The notes beneath the pieces were generated by a model. That model did no database searches. It saw only the letters and a list, made by a program, of their open reading frames with translations, and was not told where the DNA came from. The translations under genes and the position numbers were made by a program. DNA of 64,000 nt from an uncultured Alphaproteobacteria bacterium (GTDB lineage Bacteria; Pseudomonadota; Alphaproteobacteria; MPNO01; UBA2964): assembly GCA_951812775.1 (NCBI GenBank), contig OX638326.1, forward strand, positions 2,739,391-2,803,390. Direction: 5' to 3'. Numbering within the stretch: position 1 is the first letter of the stretch; each line of letters begins with the position of its first letter. Shown one piece after another: positions 16,570 to 25,564 of the stretch.

Positions 16570-17253
16570 TCAGGCGTCAGGGGTCGTCGGCCTGCTGCCA
16601 AAAATAGCCGTCCCGACGCGGACATGGGTCGCGCCCAATCTGATTGCGGTTTCAAAATCCGCGCTCATTCCCATGCTAAGTGTTTCCAGACCGTGCCGTC
16701 GGGCCATTTCCGCCAATAGCCCGAAATGCATCGCGGGCTCATCATCGATTGGGGGAATACACATCAACCCGATAACCGGCAGGCCAAGCCTGGCACAACA
16801 CAAACTCATAAATTCATCCAGCCCGGCCGGCAAAACGCCGGCCTTCTGCGGCTCTTCCCCGGTATTCACCTGAATGAGCAAATCAGGTCGATCTCCCGAT
16901 CGTTCCATTTCTTTCGCCAGGGCTTCCGCCAATTTTGGACGGTCGATCGTTTCAATTACGTCAAAGAGCCGGAGCGCCTCCCGAACCTTATTGGTCTGCA
17001 AAGGTCCAATGAGACGAAGATTGATTCCGGGATTGCCTGCAACTAAATCAGGGAATTTACGGGCAGCCTCCTGAACGCGGTTTTCGCCAAATATTACTTG
17101 CCCGGCAGCAATCGCCTCTTCAACGGCCGATGCCGGATGGAATTTACTGACCGCCACCAGCGAAGCGTCACCTTCCTTGCGGCCACCGTCTTTCTCCGCA
17201 GCGGCAATACGGGCCCGGATATCCATGAGATTGGCTGAGATAGAAGACATCAA
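16570..17253 (-). CDS. YggS/PROSC family pyridoxal-phosphate homeostasis protein
   Basis: A 227-residue single-domain PLP-binding protein with an alanine-racemase-like barrel. The PLP lysine lies in LVAVSKFHPA; other conserved segments are FGENRVQEA, LRLIGPLQTNK, LIQVNTGEEPQKAG, SMGMSADFETAI and VRVGTAIFG. The family keeps free PLP low and affects amino acid and keto acid balance. Two ATGs lie in a row at 17253 and 17250. The gene lies before leuS and the porin in a typical alphaproteobacterial setting. Confidence 0.9.
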   Translation of the reverse strand: MMSSISANLMDIRARIAAAEKDGGRKEGDASLVAVSKFHPASAVEEAIAAGQVIFGENRVQEAARKFPDLVAGNPGINLRLIGPLQTNKVREALRLFDVIETIDRPKLAEALAKEMERSGDRPDLLIQVNTGEEPQKAGVLPAGLDEFMSLCCARLGLPVIGLMCIPPIDDEPAMHFGLLAEMARRHGLETLSMGMSADFETAIRLGATHVRVGTAIFGSRPTTPDA

Positions 17254-17336
17254 TATTCGACTTGGTTACAGGAGTTATATTTAGCACTCCCTACGGACGT
17301 GCGGCAATTCGTAGCGGGTTTCTTCAAACAACCGAC

Positions 17337-17366
17337 AAAAAAGAGGGGCGGCAGATGCCGCCCCTC
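17337..17366 (-). terminator. Rho-independent terminator after the porin gene
   Basis: GAGGGGCGGC (17343-17352) pairs perfectly with GCCGCCCCTC (17357-17366) around a four-base loop. On the minus strand the stem is followed by six T residues (A run 17337-17342 on plus). It lies 58 bp past the porin stop. Confidence 0.85.
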
Positions 17367-17423
17367 TCCCGATTTCCCTTTTCAGGGATAAATCTATAGC
17401 CGTAAGGCTACACGTCGGTCGTC

Positions 17424-18530
17424 CTAGAATGCAAGACGGACGGATGTCGTGATGGCATAGCCATTATTGTCATCACCGGAACCGACGTCTTCACCTTCCC
17501 AATCACCCCACATAAAATTGAGGCGATACTGAACGCCCGGGCCAAGCCCCCGACGATATGACAGCATCGCACCCTGAACTTCATCTTTACCAGCCTTGGT
17601 TGTTGCATCATGTTCAGCAGTCACATAACCGAGACTGAACTTGTTCTTGCCGCCGTCAAACTTGATACCGAAATCAAACGCGGTCTGACCATCGTTCGCG
17701 GTGGCGCCGTCAGGATTCAGGTTCATTTCACGATGGTAACCACTGGCAATGGTGACCTTGCCAAAGGTCAATTTCAGACCTGCGGCAAGACCCTTCGGGT
17801 CTGAGTGGTTGTTCGCACCGGCGGCCGGTTTAACGGAAGCATAACCGACTGCGGCGCCCAGACCGAAGCTGTCCCACTTCCTGTCGAATTTTGCAGCAAT
17901 TGCAAAACCGGTGTGGTTAGCAGTTGATGTCAATTCAGGTGTACCGTTGTTACCTTCCTTGAAGCTCGGCATATAGGAAACACCGACCTGGAAACCACCA
18001 AAACGAGGGGTGAAATAGGTCAGCTTTTCTGAATCGCCTTCACCAAGGTCAAGACGGTTAACCGTGCTGCCTTTATGTCCCGGAGGACGCTCGACCCAGT
18101 CACCGATATCAAAGTTAGTGTTCTGGCCAACGTTGGTCGCCCATGAACCCATATAACGGGTGGTCATAAGGTGAGCCGCGTTGTCTTCTGAACCAATCCG
18201 GATTTCACCGAATTTGCCTTTGATGCCCATGTAGGCTTCATCAATCGTATCGCCTGAGTTGGAGCTTTGACCTTCCAATTCAACACGGGTCGTGATCTTG
18301 ATGCCGTTATCGAGCTTTACAGAACCTTTGAAGAAAACTTCAGAGTCCTGCTGGACGTCAAGGCCGACACGATTGCCGACAACATCTTCATCCTGGTCGG
18401 CGATGCCGACAATACCTTCAAACCAGCCACCGAGTTTAAGTATCGGCTTGCCGGCACCAAGAGCAGCACCGGACGAGGCAATTACGCCTGCCGCGACAAG
18501 TGCCGTCGTGGTCATAAGTTGCTTTTTCAT
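17424..18530 (-). CDS. Outer-membrane porin
   Basis: A 368-residue precursor. The first 29 residues form a signal peptide (MKKQLMTTTALVAAGVIASS then ALGAG). The rest is the alternating polar/aromatic pattern of a 16-strand gram-negative porin, with KPILKLGGWFEG at the mature start, many YxxG/F strand ends, and a C-terminal TTSVRLAF with the terminal Phe needed for BamA recognition. It forms general diffusion trimers in the outer membrane. The ATG at 18530 has GGAGGGG just upstream. A palindrome at 18681-18698 lies in the leader region, and a strong terminator follows. It is single-gene and probably highly expressed. Confidence 0.9.
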   Translation of the reverse strand: MKKQLMTTTALVAAGVIASSGAALGAGKPILKLGGWFEGIVGIADQDEDVVGNRVGLDVQQDSEVFFKGSVKLDNGIKITTRVELEGQSSNSGDTIDEAYMGIKGKFGEIRIGSEDNAAHLMTTRYMGSWATNVGQNTNFDIGDWVERPPGHKGSTVNRLDLGEGDSEKLTYFTPRFGGFQVGVSYMPSFKEGNNGTPELTSTANHTGFAIAAKFDRKWDSFGLGAAVGYASVKPAAGANNHSDPKGLAAGLKLTFGKVTIASGYHREMNLNPDGATANDGQTAFDFGIKFDGGKNKFSLGYVTAEHDATTKAGKDEVQGAMLSYRRGLGPGVQYRLNFMWGDWEGEDVGSGDDNNGYAITTSVRLAF

Positions 18531-18680
18531 ATTCCCCTCCAAAAAGGTTGAGGTAGGTTACTTTTAAAAAACGGACGCATGCCTTCCCGGGGAGGGCGGT
18601 ACATCACGCAGCCCGTAATAGCCTTTCAACAGTCAACAGGTCAAGAGTTCAGACCCCGCTATGCGATAAAACCGCAACGC

Positions 18681-18698
18681 TGTGACATAAATATCACA
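18681..18698. promoter_or_regulatory. Palindrome in the porin/DUF3576 intergenic region
   Basis: TGTGACAT-AA-ATATCACA has 7 of 8 matching arm positions. It resembles a Crp/Fnr-type half-site pair, but the TGTGA/TCACA spacing is eight, not the usual six. It lies 151 bp upstream of the porin ATG. The rest of the 18531-18944 gap holds only a poorly supported open frame (18698-19048). Role uncertain. Confidence 0.3.
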
Positions 18699-18944
18699 TG
18701 ACGTTTGCGAGTAATTTCAGTCATTTACAGATTGACGCCAAAATCGAGAGCTCGGCTACTTTGGCTACTTTTGAAAACGGACAATCATTTGGGTTGGGTT
18801 TTGTCTCCAAATCGATACAAATCCGCAATATCGGTGGCTGCCTGTTGAAATTTCCGCGACAAATGAATAAACTGCCGTATAGGAGAGGCGCCTCCGTCCA
18901 TACCAACGGTTGCCCGATTACTGAATTAATGGGACAGGACCTTA

Positions 18945-19496
18945 ATGTTCACAAAATCCATGCGGATCATCGGCCTGTGCAGCGCCGCCCTTTTGATAAG
19001 TGCCTGCGGCATAGAGGTCACGGAAGATTATCTTGTAGAAAACCCTGAGCGTCAGGATGAATATATATGGGAATCCGAATTAAGGGGTAAAGAAGCAACG
19101 GTTTTCGGCGAGGGCGGGCTGGATCTATTTAATCCGGGCAAATCAAAGCAACGGGGCGGGGGCTCCGGAATTGCCGTTAACAGCTACCTGTGGCGCGCTT
19201 CCCTGGACACGATTTCGTTTATGCCGCTTTCTTCCGCCGATCCCTTCGGCGGCGTGATTATCACGGACTGGTACTCACCGCCGGAATCCCCGAATGAGCG
19301 GTATAAGTTGAGTGTTTATATCCTGGACCGGCAATTACGGGCGGATGGCATTCGGGTTTCGGTTTTTCGGCAACAAAGCGCTGCCGGTAACGGCTGGCGC
19401 AGCGGAGCGGTGTCAAAAGACACGGCGGTGAACCTGGAAAACCAGATTTTGACCCGCGCCCGGCAGCTTCGGATCGGCGCCTCCAGGGCAAATTAG
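18945..19496 (+). CDS. DUF3576 lipoprotein
   Basis: A 183-residue protein with a lipoprotein signal: MRIIGLCSAALLISACGIEV, lipobox Cys after SA. The remainder matches the DUF3576 pattern (GSGIAVNSYLWRASLDTISF, DPFGGVIITDWYSPP, ERYKLSVYILDRQLRADG). It is found next to leuS and lptE in alphaproteobacteria, as here (130 bp before leuS). Function is unknown; an outer-membrane role is suggested by the lipid anchor and the neighbour lptE. Confidence 0.85.
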   Translation: MFTKSMRIIGLCSAALLISACGIEVTEDYLVENPERQDEYIWESELRGKEATVFGEGGLDLFNPGKSKQRGGGSGIAVNSYLWRASLDTISFMPLSSADPFGGVIITDWYSPPESPNERYKLSVYILDRQLRADGIRVSVFRQQSAAGNGWRSGAVSKDTAVNLENQILTRARQLRIGASRAN

Positions 19497-19626
19497 GGTT
19501 CTGTTCGCGCCCTACAGGCTTTTTAAATTGTCAGGCGTCTCTGATCTTGCGGCTCTTGCACGGGCGTGGGAAAGTCTGCCGCCCTGATGCTCAATTTATG
19601 AGCGACCCATTTTACAAGACGTCTTT

Positions 19627-22209
19627 ATGATGACGAGCGACTCATCCGCGACAGCCAGATACAACGTCAGGGAAACCGAGACCAGGTGGCAGCAACGCTG
19701 GGATGACACCGGTTGCTTTAGCGTCAAGATCGATCCGGATAAGCCTAAATATTATGTCCTTGAAATGTTTCCCTACCCCTCGGGGCGTATCCATATGGGA
19801 CATGTGCGTAATTACACGATGGGGGACGTGGTCGCCCGCTACAAGCGGGCACAGGGGTTCAATGTCTTACACCCGATGGGTTGGGACGCCTTCGGCATGC
19901 CGGCGGAGAACGCAGCCATGGAGCAAGGTGTTCATCCGGGGAAATGGACATATGAAAATATCGCGACAATGCGATCCCAGCTCCAAAAAATGGGGCTCGC
20001 GCTTGATTGGTCGCGCGAACTCGCCACCTGTCATCCGGGCTATTATCAAAATGAACAAAAGATGTTTCTCAGGTTTCTGGAGCATGATCTCGTATACCGG
20101 CGGCGGCGTTGGGTGAATTGGGACCCCGTCGACGACACCGTACTGGCAAACGAGCAGGTTATTGACGGCCTTGGGTGGCGGTCCGGGGCACCGGTCGAAC
20201 GGCGCGAACTCGACCAGTGGTTTTTCCGGATAACCGACTTTTCGGAAGAGTTGCTGGAGGACCTGAAGCTGCTGGAGCGCTGGCCTTCGAAAGTCCGCGT
20301 GATGCAGGAAAACTGGATCGGCCGCTCGGAAGGCATGAAGATCTGGTTTGATCTTGAAGGCCGGGATGACAGGCTCCGGATCTTTACGACACGGCACGAT
20401 ACGATTTTTGGCGCAACCTTTTGTGCCATTTCGGCCGATCATCCGCTTTCCGCTACGTTAGCGGAAAATGACGGCGCCCTGGCAGCATTTATTAAGGAAT
20501 GCCGCTCTGTCGGCACCACGGAAGCGGCCTTGGAAAAGGCCGAAAAGAAAGGATATGACACGGGTATCCGGGCCAAGCATCCGCTTGTCGAAGGAAAGAC
20601 GATACCCGTTTTCGTCGCAACCTTCGTTTTAATGGATTATGGCACCGGCGCGATATACGGTTGCCCGGCACATGATCAGCGAGATCTGGATTTCGCCCGG
20701 AAATACGGTCTTGACGTCATTCCGGTTGTCATTCCACCGGACACAAATCCGGAAGAATTCAAGATTGACGCTGTTGCCTATACCGAAGACGGCCTGCACG
20801 CCAATTCGGGGTTCATAAATGGTCTGGACCTTGCTGACGCGAAGGAAGGCGTTGCTGCCAGGCTGGAAAGTCTCGGCATTGGCCGGCGCGAGATCAATTA
20901 TCGCTTGCGGGATTGGGGCGTTTCCCGCCAACGATATTGGGGCTGTCCGATCCCCATCATCAATTGCAGGGATTGCGGCTCGGTACCTGTCCCGGAAGAT
21001 GATTTACCGATATGCCTGCCGGACGATATTGATTTTGACCAACCCGGGAACCCGATTGACCGGCACCCGACCTGGAAACATGTTGACTGCCCAAAATGCG
21101 GTGCCGCCGCGGAGCGCGAGACCGACACGTTAGATACCTTCGTTGAATCATCGTGGTATTTTTCGCGATTTTGCAGCCCGCGGGCCGACGAACCGGTAGA
21201 CGCAGAGTCTATAAAATACTGGATGCCGGTCGATCAATATATCGGCGGCATCGAACATGCTATCCTGCATCTCCTCTATGCCAGGTTTTTTACACGGGCG
21301 ATGAAAAAAGGCGGTTATTTGGATATCGATGAGCCTTTTGCCGGGCTCTTTACGCAAGGCATGGTTTGCCACGAAACATATCGCTCCGAAAATGGCGAAT
21401 GGCTCCTGCCGGCTCAAATCGAAACCGGCGACAGCGGCGAGCTACAAAATATAGATGACGGGTCACCGGTCGTGGTTGGCCGTTCGGAGAAGATGAGCAA
21501 GTCAAGGAAAAATGTCGTCGACCCGGAAGACATTATTGAAACCTACGGCGCGGATACGGCTCGGTGGTTCATGCTTTCCGACAGCCCTCCCGAGCGTGAT
21601 CTGGAATGGACCGATTCCGGGATTGCGGGGTCCTGGAGATTTGTAAACCGTTTGTGGCGGCTGGTAGCGGAAAACGCCACCGAAGAAAAAACCCGGGAAC
21701 CGGAGTCCTTCGACAAGGATTTACGTGCCGTAAGACAGCAGGTGCATCAAACAATTCACGGCGTCACGCAAGATCTGGAAGGGTTTCATTTCAACAGGTC
21801 GGTGGCACGTATCCATGAACTCGTCAACGCGCTTTCGGATTTGAAAGGATCAGAGCCATCGGTCCGCTGGGTGCGACGGGAAGGGCTGGAAACCATGGTT
21901 CAGTTGATCGGCCCGATGATGCCTCATCTTGCCGAGGAGCTTTGGCAACAGCTCGGCCGGGAAACGCCGCTATATGAGACATCATGGCCGCAACCGGACG
22001 AAACATTAATGGTTCAGGAGACCGTCACAATTGCCGTTCAGATCAAGGGCAGGTTGAAAACCACGATTGAACTGGCGCATGATGTCGATCAGGCGACGGC
22101 GGAGGCATCGGCCCTTGCAGATCCCGCGGTGGCCGCCGCTCTTGAAGGTAAAACCGTGAACAGGATTATTTATGTCCCCAACAGGATTATCAACGTTGTG
22201 CACAGTTAA
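19627..22209 (+). CDS. leuS: Leucyl-tRNA synthetase
   Basis: An 860-residue class I synthetase that charges tRNA-Leu. HIGH motif appears as [16 protein letters not shown], the editing domain has the [12 protein letters not shown] and Thr-rich segment with [13 protein letters not shown], and the KMSKS motif is [16 protein letters not shown] zinc-ribbon-like CRDCG and CPKCG pair is present in the middle. Length is typical. Two ATGs begin the frame (19627, 19630). It starts the leuS-lptE-holA cluster common in proteobacteria. Confidence 0.97.
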   Translation: MMTSDSSATARYNVRETETRWQQRWDDTGCFSVKIDPDKPKYYVLEMFPYPSGRIHMGHVRNYTMGDVVARYKRAQGFNVLHPMGWDAFGMPAENAAMEQGVHPGKWTYENIATMRSQLQKMGLALDWSRELATCHPGYYQNEQKMFLRFLEHDLVYRRRRWVNWDPVDDTVLANEQVIDGLGWRSGAPVERRELDQWFFRITDFSEELLEDLKLLERWPSKVRVMQENWIGRSEGMKIWFDLEGRDDRLRIFTTRHDTIFGATFCAISADHPLSATLAENDGALAAFIKECRSVGTTEAALEKAEKKGYDTGIRAKHPLVEGKTIPVFVATFVLMDYGTGAIYGCPAHDQRDLDFARKYGLDVIPVVIPPDTNPEEFKIDAVAYTEDGLHANSGFINGLDLADAKEGVAARLESLGIGRREINYRLRDWGVSRQRYWGCPIPIINCRDCGSVPVPEDDLPICLPDDIDFDQPGNPIDRHPTWKHVDCPKCGAAAERETDTLDTFVESSWYFSRFCSPRADEPVDAESIKYWMPVDQYIGGIEHAILHLLYARFFTRAMKKGGYLDIDEPFAGLFTQGMVCHETYRSENGEWLLPAQIETGDSGELQNIDDGSPVVVGRSEKMSKSRKNVVDPEDIIETYGADTARWFMLSDSPPERDLEWTDSGIAGSWRFVNRLWRLVAENATEEKTREPESFDKDLRAVRQQVHQTIHGVTQDLEGFHFNRSVARIHELVNALSDLKGSEPSVRWVRREGLETMVQLIGPMMPHLAEELWQQLGRETPLYETSWPQPDETLMVQETVTIAVQIKGRLKTTIELAHDVDQATAEASALADPAVAAALEGKTVNRIIYVPNRIINVVHS

Positions 22210-22777
22210 GGCGCATTGCCTGCCAAGCCGATTGATATCCAAGGGAGCGGTGGTTTCAGCCGTCGTTTTTTTGCTGGGCATAACGCTGACAGCCTGTGGC
22301 TTTCGGCCTCTTTACAGTCACGCCGGGGGAGCGAGTTCCAAAGCCCTTGCTTCCGTTGCGATTGCCCGAATAAAGGATCGCAGCGGACAGAAACTTCGAA
22401 ATTTTTTGCTTGAGCGTATGGCGCCCGGGGCAAACAGCCGTGGTGCGCGCTATACCCTCGCAATTGAGCTGGGAGAATCCAGGAGCAACATCAATATTCG
22501 GAAAGATGAGTCAGCGACCAGGGAGAACCTTTCGATCACTGCTGATTTCGTTCTAACCCATACCGCCGGCAAAAACGGGGTTTTCAAGGGCAGGGTGCTG
22601 TCGACCAATAGTTATAACCTTCTCGATTCCGATTTTGCGACCTTGAGTGCGGAGAACGATGCCCGCAATCGTGCTTTGCGGTCTCTCGCGGAAGAAATTC
22701 GTTTGCGGGTTGCCACGGCGCTCCGCAACCCCTCTGTTTTTACGGTTCCGGAGCCAGCCCCCCGGCGGCAACGTTAA
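22172..22777 (+). CDS. lptE: LPS assembly lipoprotein LptE
   Basis: The product carries a lipoprotein signal with [20 protein letters not shown] (lipobox TAC) followed by RPLYS, the conserved start of mature LptE. LptE plugs the LptD barrel in the outer membrane and helps insert LPS. Position between leuS and holA is diagnostic. The start is uncertain: the ATG at 22172 overlaps the leuS end by 38 bp and gives a long N-terminal region, while a TTG at 22232 or GTG at 22250 would give a signal peptide of normal length. The stop overlaps the holA ATG by one base. Confidence 0.85.
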   Translation: MSPTGLSTLCTVKAHCLPSRLISKGAVVSAVVFLLGITLTACGFRPLYSHAGGASSKALASVAIARIKDRSGQKLRNFLLERMAPGANSRGARYTLAIELGESRSNINIRKDESATRENLSITADFVLTHTAGKNGVFKGRVLSTNSYNLLDSDFATLSAENDARNRALRSLAEEIRLRVATALRNPSVFTVPEPAPRRQR

Positions 22778-23814
22778 TGAGAATTCCAGCGGATAAAGCA
22801 AACCGGTTTATTGCTTCTCCGCCGGAAACGGTTCGCGCGATTTTACTTTATGGACCCGACGGGGGCCTGGTACGGGAGCGCGCCAATTTGCTCACAGGAC
22901 TAATTGTCGAAGATCCAAAAGATCCCTTTCGAATTGCAGAGATTTCCGTTGGTGAGATTCGCGAGGACGCAGCGAGGCTTGCAGATGAAGCGGCGGCGAT
23001 AGCTTTTACCGGCGGCAGACGAGTAGTTCGCGTCCGCGACGCGACTGATGTTATCGCCGGCCCTCTGTCCGATTTTTGTGAGACACCGGCCGGCGACGCG
23101 CTGGTAATTATTGAAGCAGGCAATCTGACGCCTCGCTCAAAATTGCGCAAGGCGTTTGAAGGGGCTGACTGTGCCGCTGCGGTCCCGTGCTATGCGGATG
23201 AAGGCAAAGCACTCCGGGACGTGATTTCGGAGACGTTGGGCGGTTCCAATATACGGGTGTCACAAGACGCCATGGCTTTCCTGCTGGACAATTTAGGCAG
23301 CGATCGAATGGTCAGCCGGTCCGAGTTGGAAAAATTGCGTTTATATATCGGCGAGGGCGGAGAGGTCTCTTTGGATGATGCCATCGCATGTATCGGCGAT
23401 AGCGCGTCGATGACCCTTGACGATATCGCCCTTGCCGCGGCGACCGGCAATATTGATCGACTGACCCGTTTAATGGATCGGGGGCGCAGGGAAGGCCTGG
23501 CCGCCATCAGTATTTTACGGGCCGTTGCGAGACACTTTCAGAGATTGCAACTGGTGTCGGGCTCGATCGATGAGGGGAGTTCCGTTGAAACAGCGATGAA
23601 ATCGCTCCGACCGCCGGTGTTTTTTAAACAGGCTGATATTTTTCGGGGTCAGGTTCGTACCTGGCCAACTCAACGTTTGGGGTCGGCGATTGAATCCTTG
23701 CTGGCAGCGGAAGTGCAATGCAAAACCACCGGCATGCCCGTTGATACGATTTGCGATCAAACGTTATTGCGACTGGGGGCCATCGCCCGGGTGCTTGGTC
23801 GGAAAAGACGTTAG
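22777..23814 (+). CDS. holA: DNA polymerase III delta subunit
   Basis: A 345-residue clamp-loader subunit that opens the beta clamp. It has the family start ...AILLYGPDGGLVRERA, GGRRVVRVRDATD, NLTPRSKLRKAFE and DRMVSRSELEKLRLY, but no working P-loop, as expected for delta. Start ATG overlaps the lptE stop (TAATG). Its stop overlaps that of parB on the opposite strand by 4 bp (23811-23814). Confidence 0.92.
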   Translation: MRIPADKANRFIASPPETVRAILLYGPDGGLVRERANLLTGLIVEDPKDPFRIAEISVGEIREDAARLADEAAAIAFTGGRRVVRVRDATDVIAGPLSDFCETPAGDALVIIEAGNLTPRSKLRKAFEGADCAAAVPCYADEGKALRDVISETLGGSNIRVSQDAMAFLLDNLGSDRMVSRSELEKLRLYIGEGGEVSLDDAIACIGDSASMTLDDIALAAATGNIDRLTRLMDRGRREGLAAISILRAVARHFQRLQLVSGSIDEGSSVETAMKSLRPPVFFKQADIFRGQVRTWPTQRLGSAIESLLAAEVQCKTTGMPVDTICDQTLLRLGAIARVLGRKRR

Positions 23815-24722
23815 CCAACATGCCCGTCGCCGTCGCTCAGCCGCCGGATGATATCATCAAGCTGATCAAGGTTTTTATATCGTACGACGACCCGTCCACC
23901 GCTATCGCTGAAATCGATTTCGACATTGAGGCCCAGAATATCTGTAAGGGAGCGCTCAAGCGCCAATGTATCAGGGTCTTTTTCTTTCTTTCTCGGCGCT
24001 TTCGGCTGCGAATCAGTCTTCGATGTTTTTATGAGTTGCTCGACCTGCCGGACATTCAGTCCCTTTTTGACGATTTCGGCGGCAATTTCTCTAGAATTCA
24101 CCGCCCCGATCAAAGCTCTGGCATGACCAGCCGTAATGGTGCCTTCCGTCAGCAATTTTTTTACGCCATCGGGCAAAACCAATAATCGCAATCTATTGGC
24201 TATGTGGCTTCGGCTCTTTCCCAACACCGTCGCCAGACTGTCCTGAGTATGATCGAAATCATCAATCAGTCGTCGATATCCCAACGCTTCTTCAAGCGCA
24301 TTCAAATCCGCGCGCTGGATATTCTCAATAAGAGCCACTTCGAGAACTTCTTCGTCATTCAGCTCTCTGATGATGACGGGAACTTCATGAAGTTGGGCGG
24401 CCTGTGCAGCCCGCCATCGCCGTTCACCGGCAATGATTTCGTATTCATCTGCGTTTGCCGGACTCGGACGAACCAAAATCGGCTGTAATATTCCGCGTTC
24501 CTTGATCGATTTTGCCAGCGCATCGATTTCTTCCTGCGCAAAATTTGTCCGCGGCTGAAGCGGGCCCTGCACCAGAAATTCGACGGGCATCACCGAAAAC
24601 CCCTTGTCTTCGGTATTAATACCGGTTTTTGTTTTTTCTTTCGGTATTTCTACCGTCTCATTTCCCAACAGCGCTGAAAGGCCGCGGCCAAGCCGGGGGC
24701 CGCGCGATTTGGGCGGGCTCAT
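23811..24722 (-). CDS. parB: Chromosome partitioning protein ParB
   Basis: A 303-residue CTPase and centromere-binding protein. N-terminal RLGRGLSALLG, then the ParB/Srx core with QPRTNF, ILQPILVRP, the CTP-binding YEIIAGERRWRAAQ, EVALIENIQRADLNALEEA, an HTH (SLATVLGKSRSHIANRLRLL), GHARALIGA, and a C-terminal dimer domain. It loads on parS and spreads. Two parS sites lie 1.4 and 3.4 kb upstream. It overlaps parA by 4 bp (ATGA), forming the parAB operon with mnmG-rsmG. Confidence 0.96.
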   Translation of the reverse strand: MSPPKSRGPRLGRGLSALLGNETVEIPKEKTKTGINTEDKGFSVMPVEFLVQGPLQPRTNFAQEEIDALAKSIKERGILQPILVRPSPANADEYEIIAGERRWRAAQAAQLHEVPVIIRELNDEEVLEVALIENIQRADLNALEEALGYRRLIDDFDHTQDSLATVLGKSRSHIANRLRLLVLPDGVKKLLTEGTITAGHARALIGAVNSREIAAEIVKKGLNVRQVEQLIKTSKTDSQPKAPRKKEKDPDTLALERSLTDILGLNVEIDFSDSGGRVVVRYKNLDQLDDIIRRLSDGDGHVG

Positions 24723-25564
24723 TGATTAACTCCCTCTTCACGACGCAATACTTCGCCGGCGAGGTGCATATAGGCCTGGGCACCCGTACATTGAAAATCG
24801 TAAAGCAAAACGGGTTTCCCGTGTGACGGCGCTTCGGAAACCCTTACATTTCTGGGGATGTGTGTTTTGTACACCACCTCCCCGAAATATCCCCGGACGT
24901 CATCAGCGACTAAATTGCTGAGATTATTGCGGGCATCAAACATCGTCAGAACAATTCCCTGAATGGCAAGACCGGGATTAAACCCATCCCTTACGCGTTC
25001 TATCGTTCGTACCAACTGGCTCAGCCCTTCCAATGCCAGATATTCACACTGTAATGGAACCAGCACACCATCCGACGCCACCAGCGCATTCAGGGTAAGC
25101 AATCCGAGAGCTGGCGGGCAATCAATTAAAATATAGCCGTAATCATCCGCGAGCCCGTCAAACGCTGACCGCAAACGAAATTCGCGGTTCTCAATTTCAA
25201 CAAGCTCAAGCTCGGCGCCGGACAAGTCGATGGATGCCGGCACCAGCGAGAGGTTCGGAACCTCCGTCTCCACAATCGCGTCAGCAATTGCAGCGCCATC
25301 GATCAAAACCTCGTAGCTACCTGTTTTCGCCGCATTGCGATCCACGCCAACCCCGGTTGAGGCATTGCCTTGCGGATCCAGGTCAAACAGAATGACCCGT
25401 CGCCCAACCGCTGCAAGGGCCGTGGATAGATTTATCGCCGTCGTTGTCTTGCCAACGCCGCCTTTTTGATTGGCGACAGCAAGGATGCGGCCTCTCCGGC
25501 TGCCCGTTTTTGAAACCGGCCCAACTTCGGCAACACTGGATTCAGGACTTGAATTATCCGTCAC
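24719..25564 (-). CDS. parA: Chromosome partitioning ATPase ParA
   Basis: A 281-residue Walker-type ATPase. The deviant P-loop is [17 protein letters not shown], the switch region [15 protein letters not shown], and [15 protein letters not shown] follows. It binds DNA nonspecifically when ATP-bound and pulls ParB-parS complexes apart. Start ATG at 25564 overlaps the end of the rsmG region by 11 bp, so translation is coupled with the upstream fused gene. Confidence 0.96.
   Translation of the reverse strand: MTDNSSPESSVAEVGPVSKTGSRRGRILAVANQKGGVGKTTTAINLSTALAAVGRRVILFDLDPQGNASTGVGVDRNAAKTGSYEVLIDGAAIADAIVETEVPNLSLVPASIDLSGAELELVEIENREFRLRSAFDGLADDYGYILIDCPPALGLLTLNALVASDGVLVPLQCEYLALEGLSQLVRTIERVRDGFNPGLAIQGIVLTMFDARNNLSNLVADDVRGYFGEVVYKTHIPRNVRVSEAPSHGKPVLLYDFQCTGAQAYMHLAGEVLRREEGVNQ

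Noticed and set aside
18698..19048. 116-codon plus-strand frame before the DUF3576 gene
   Set aside because: It overlaps the clear lipoprotein gene in another frame, has no SD and no recognisable features.
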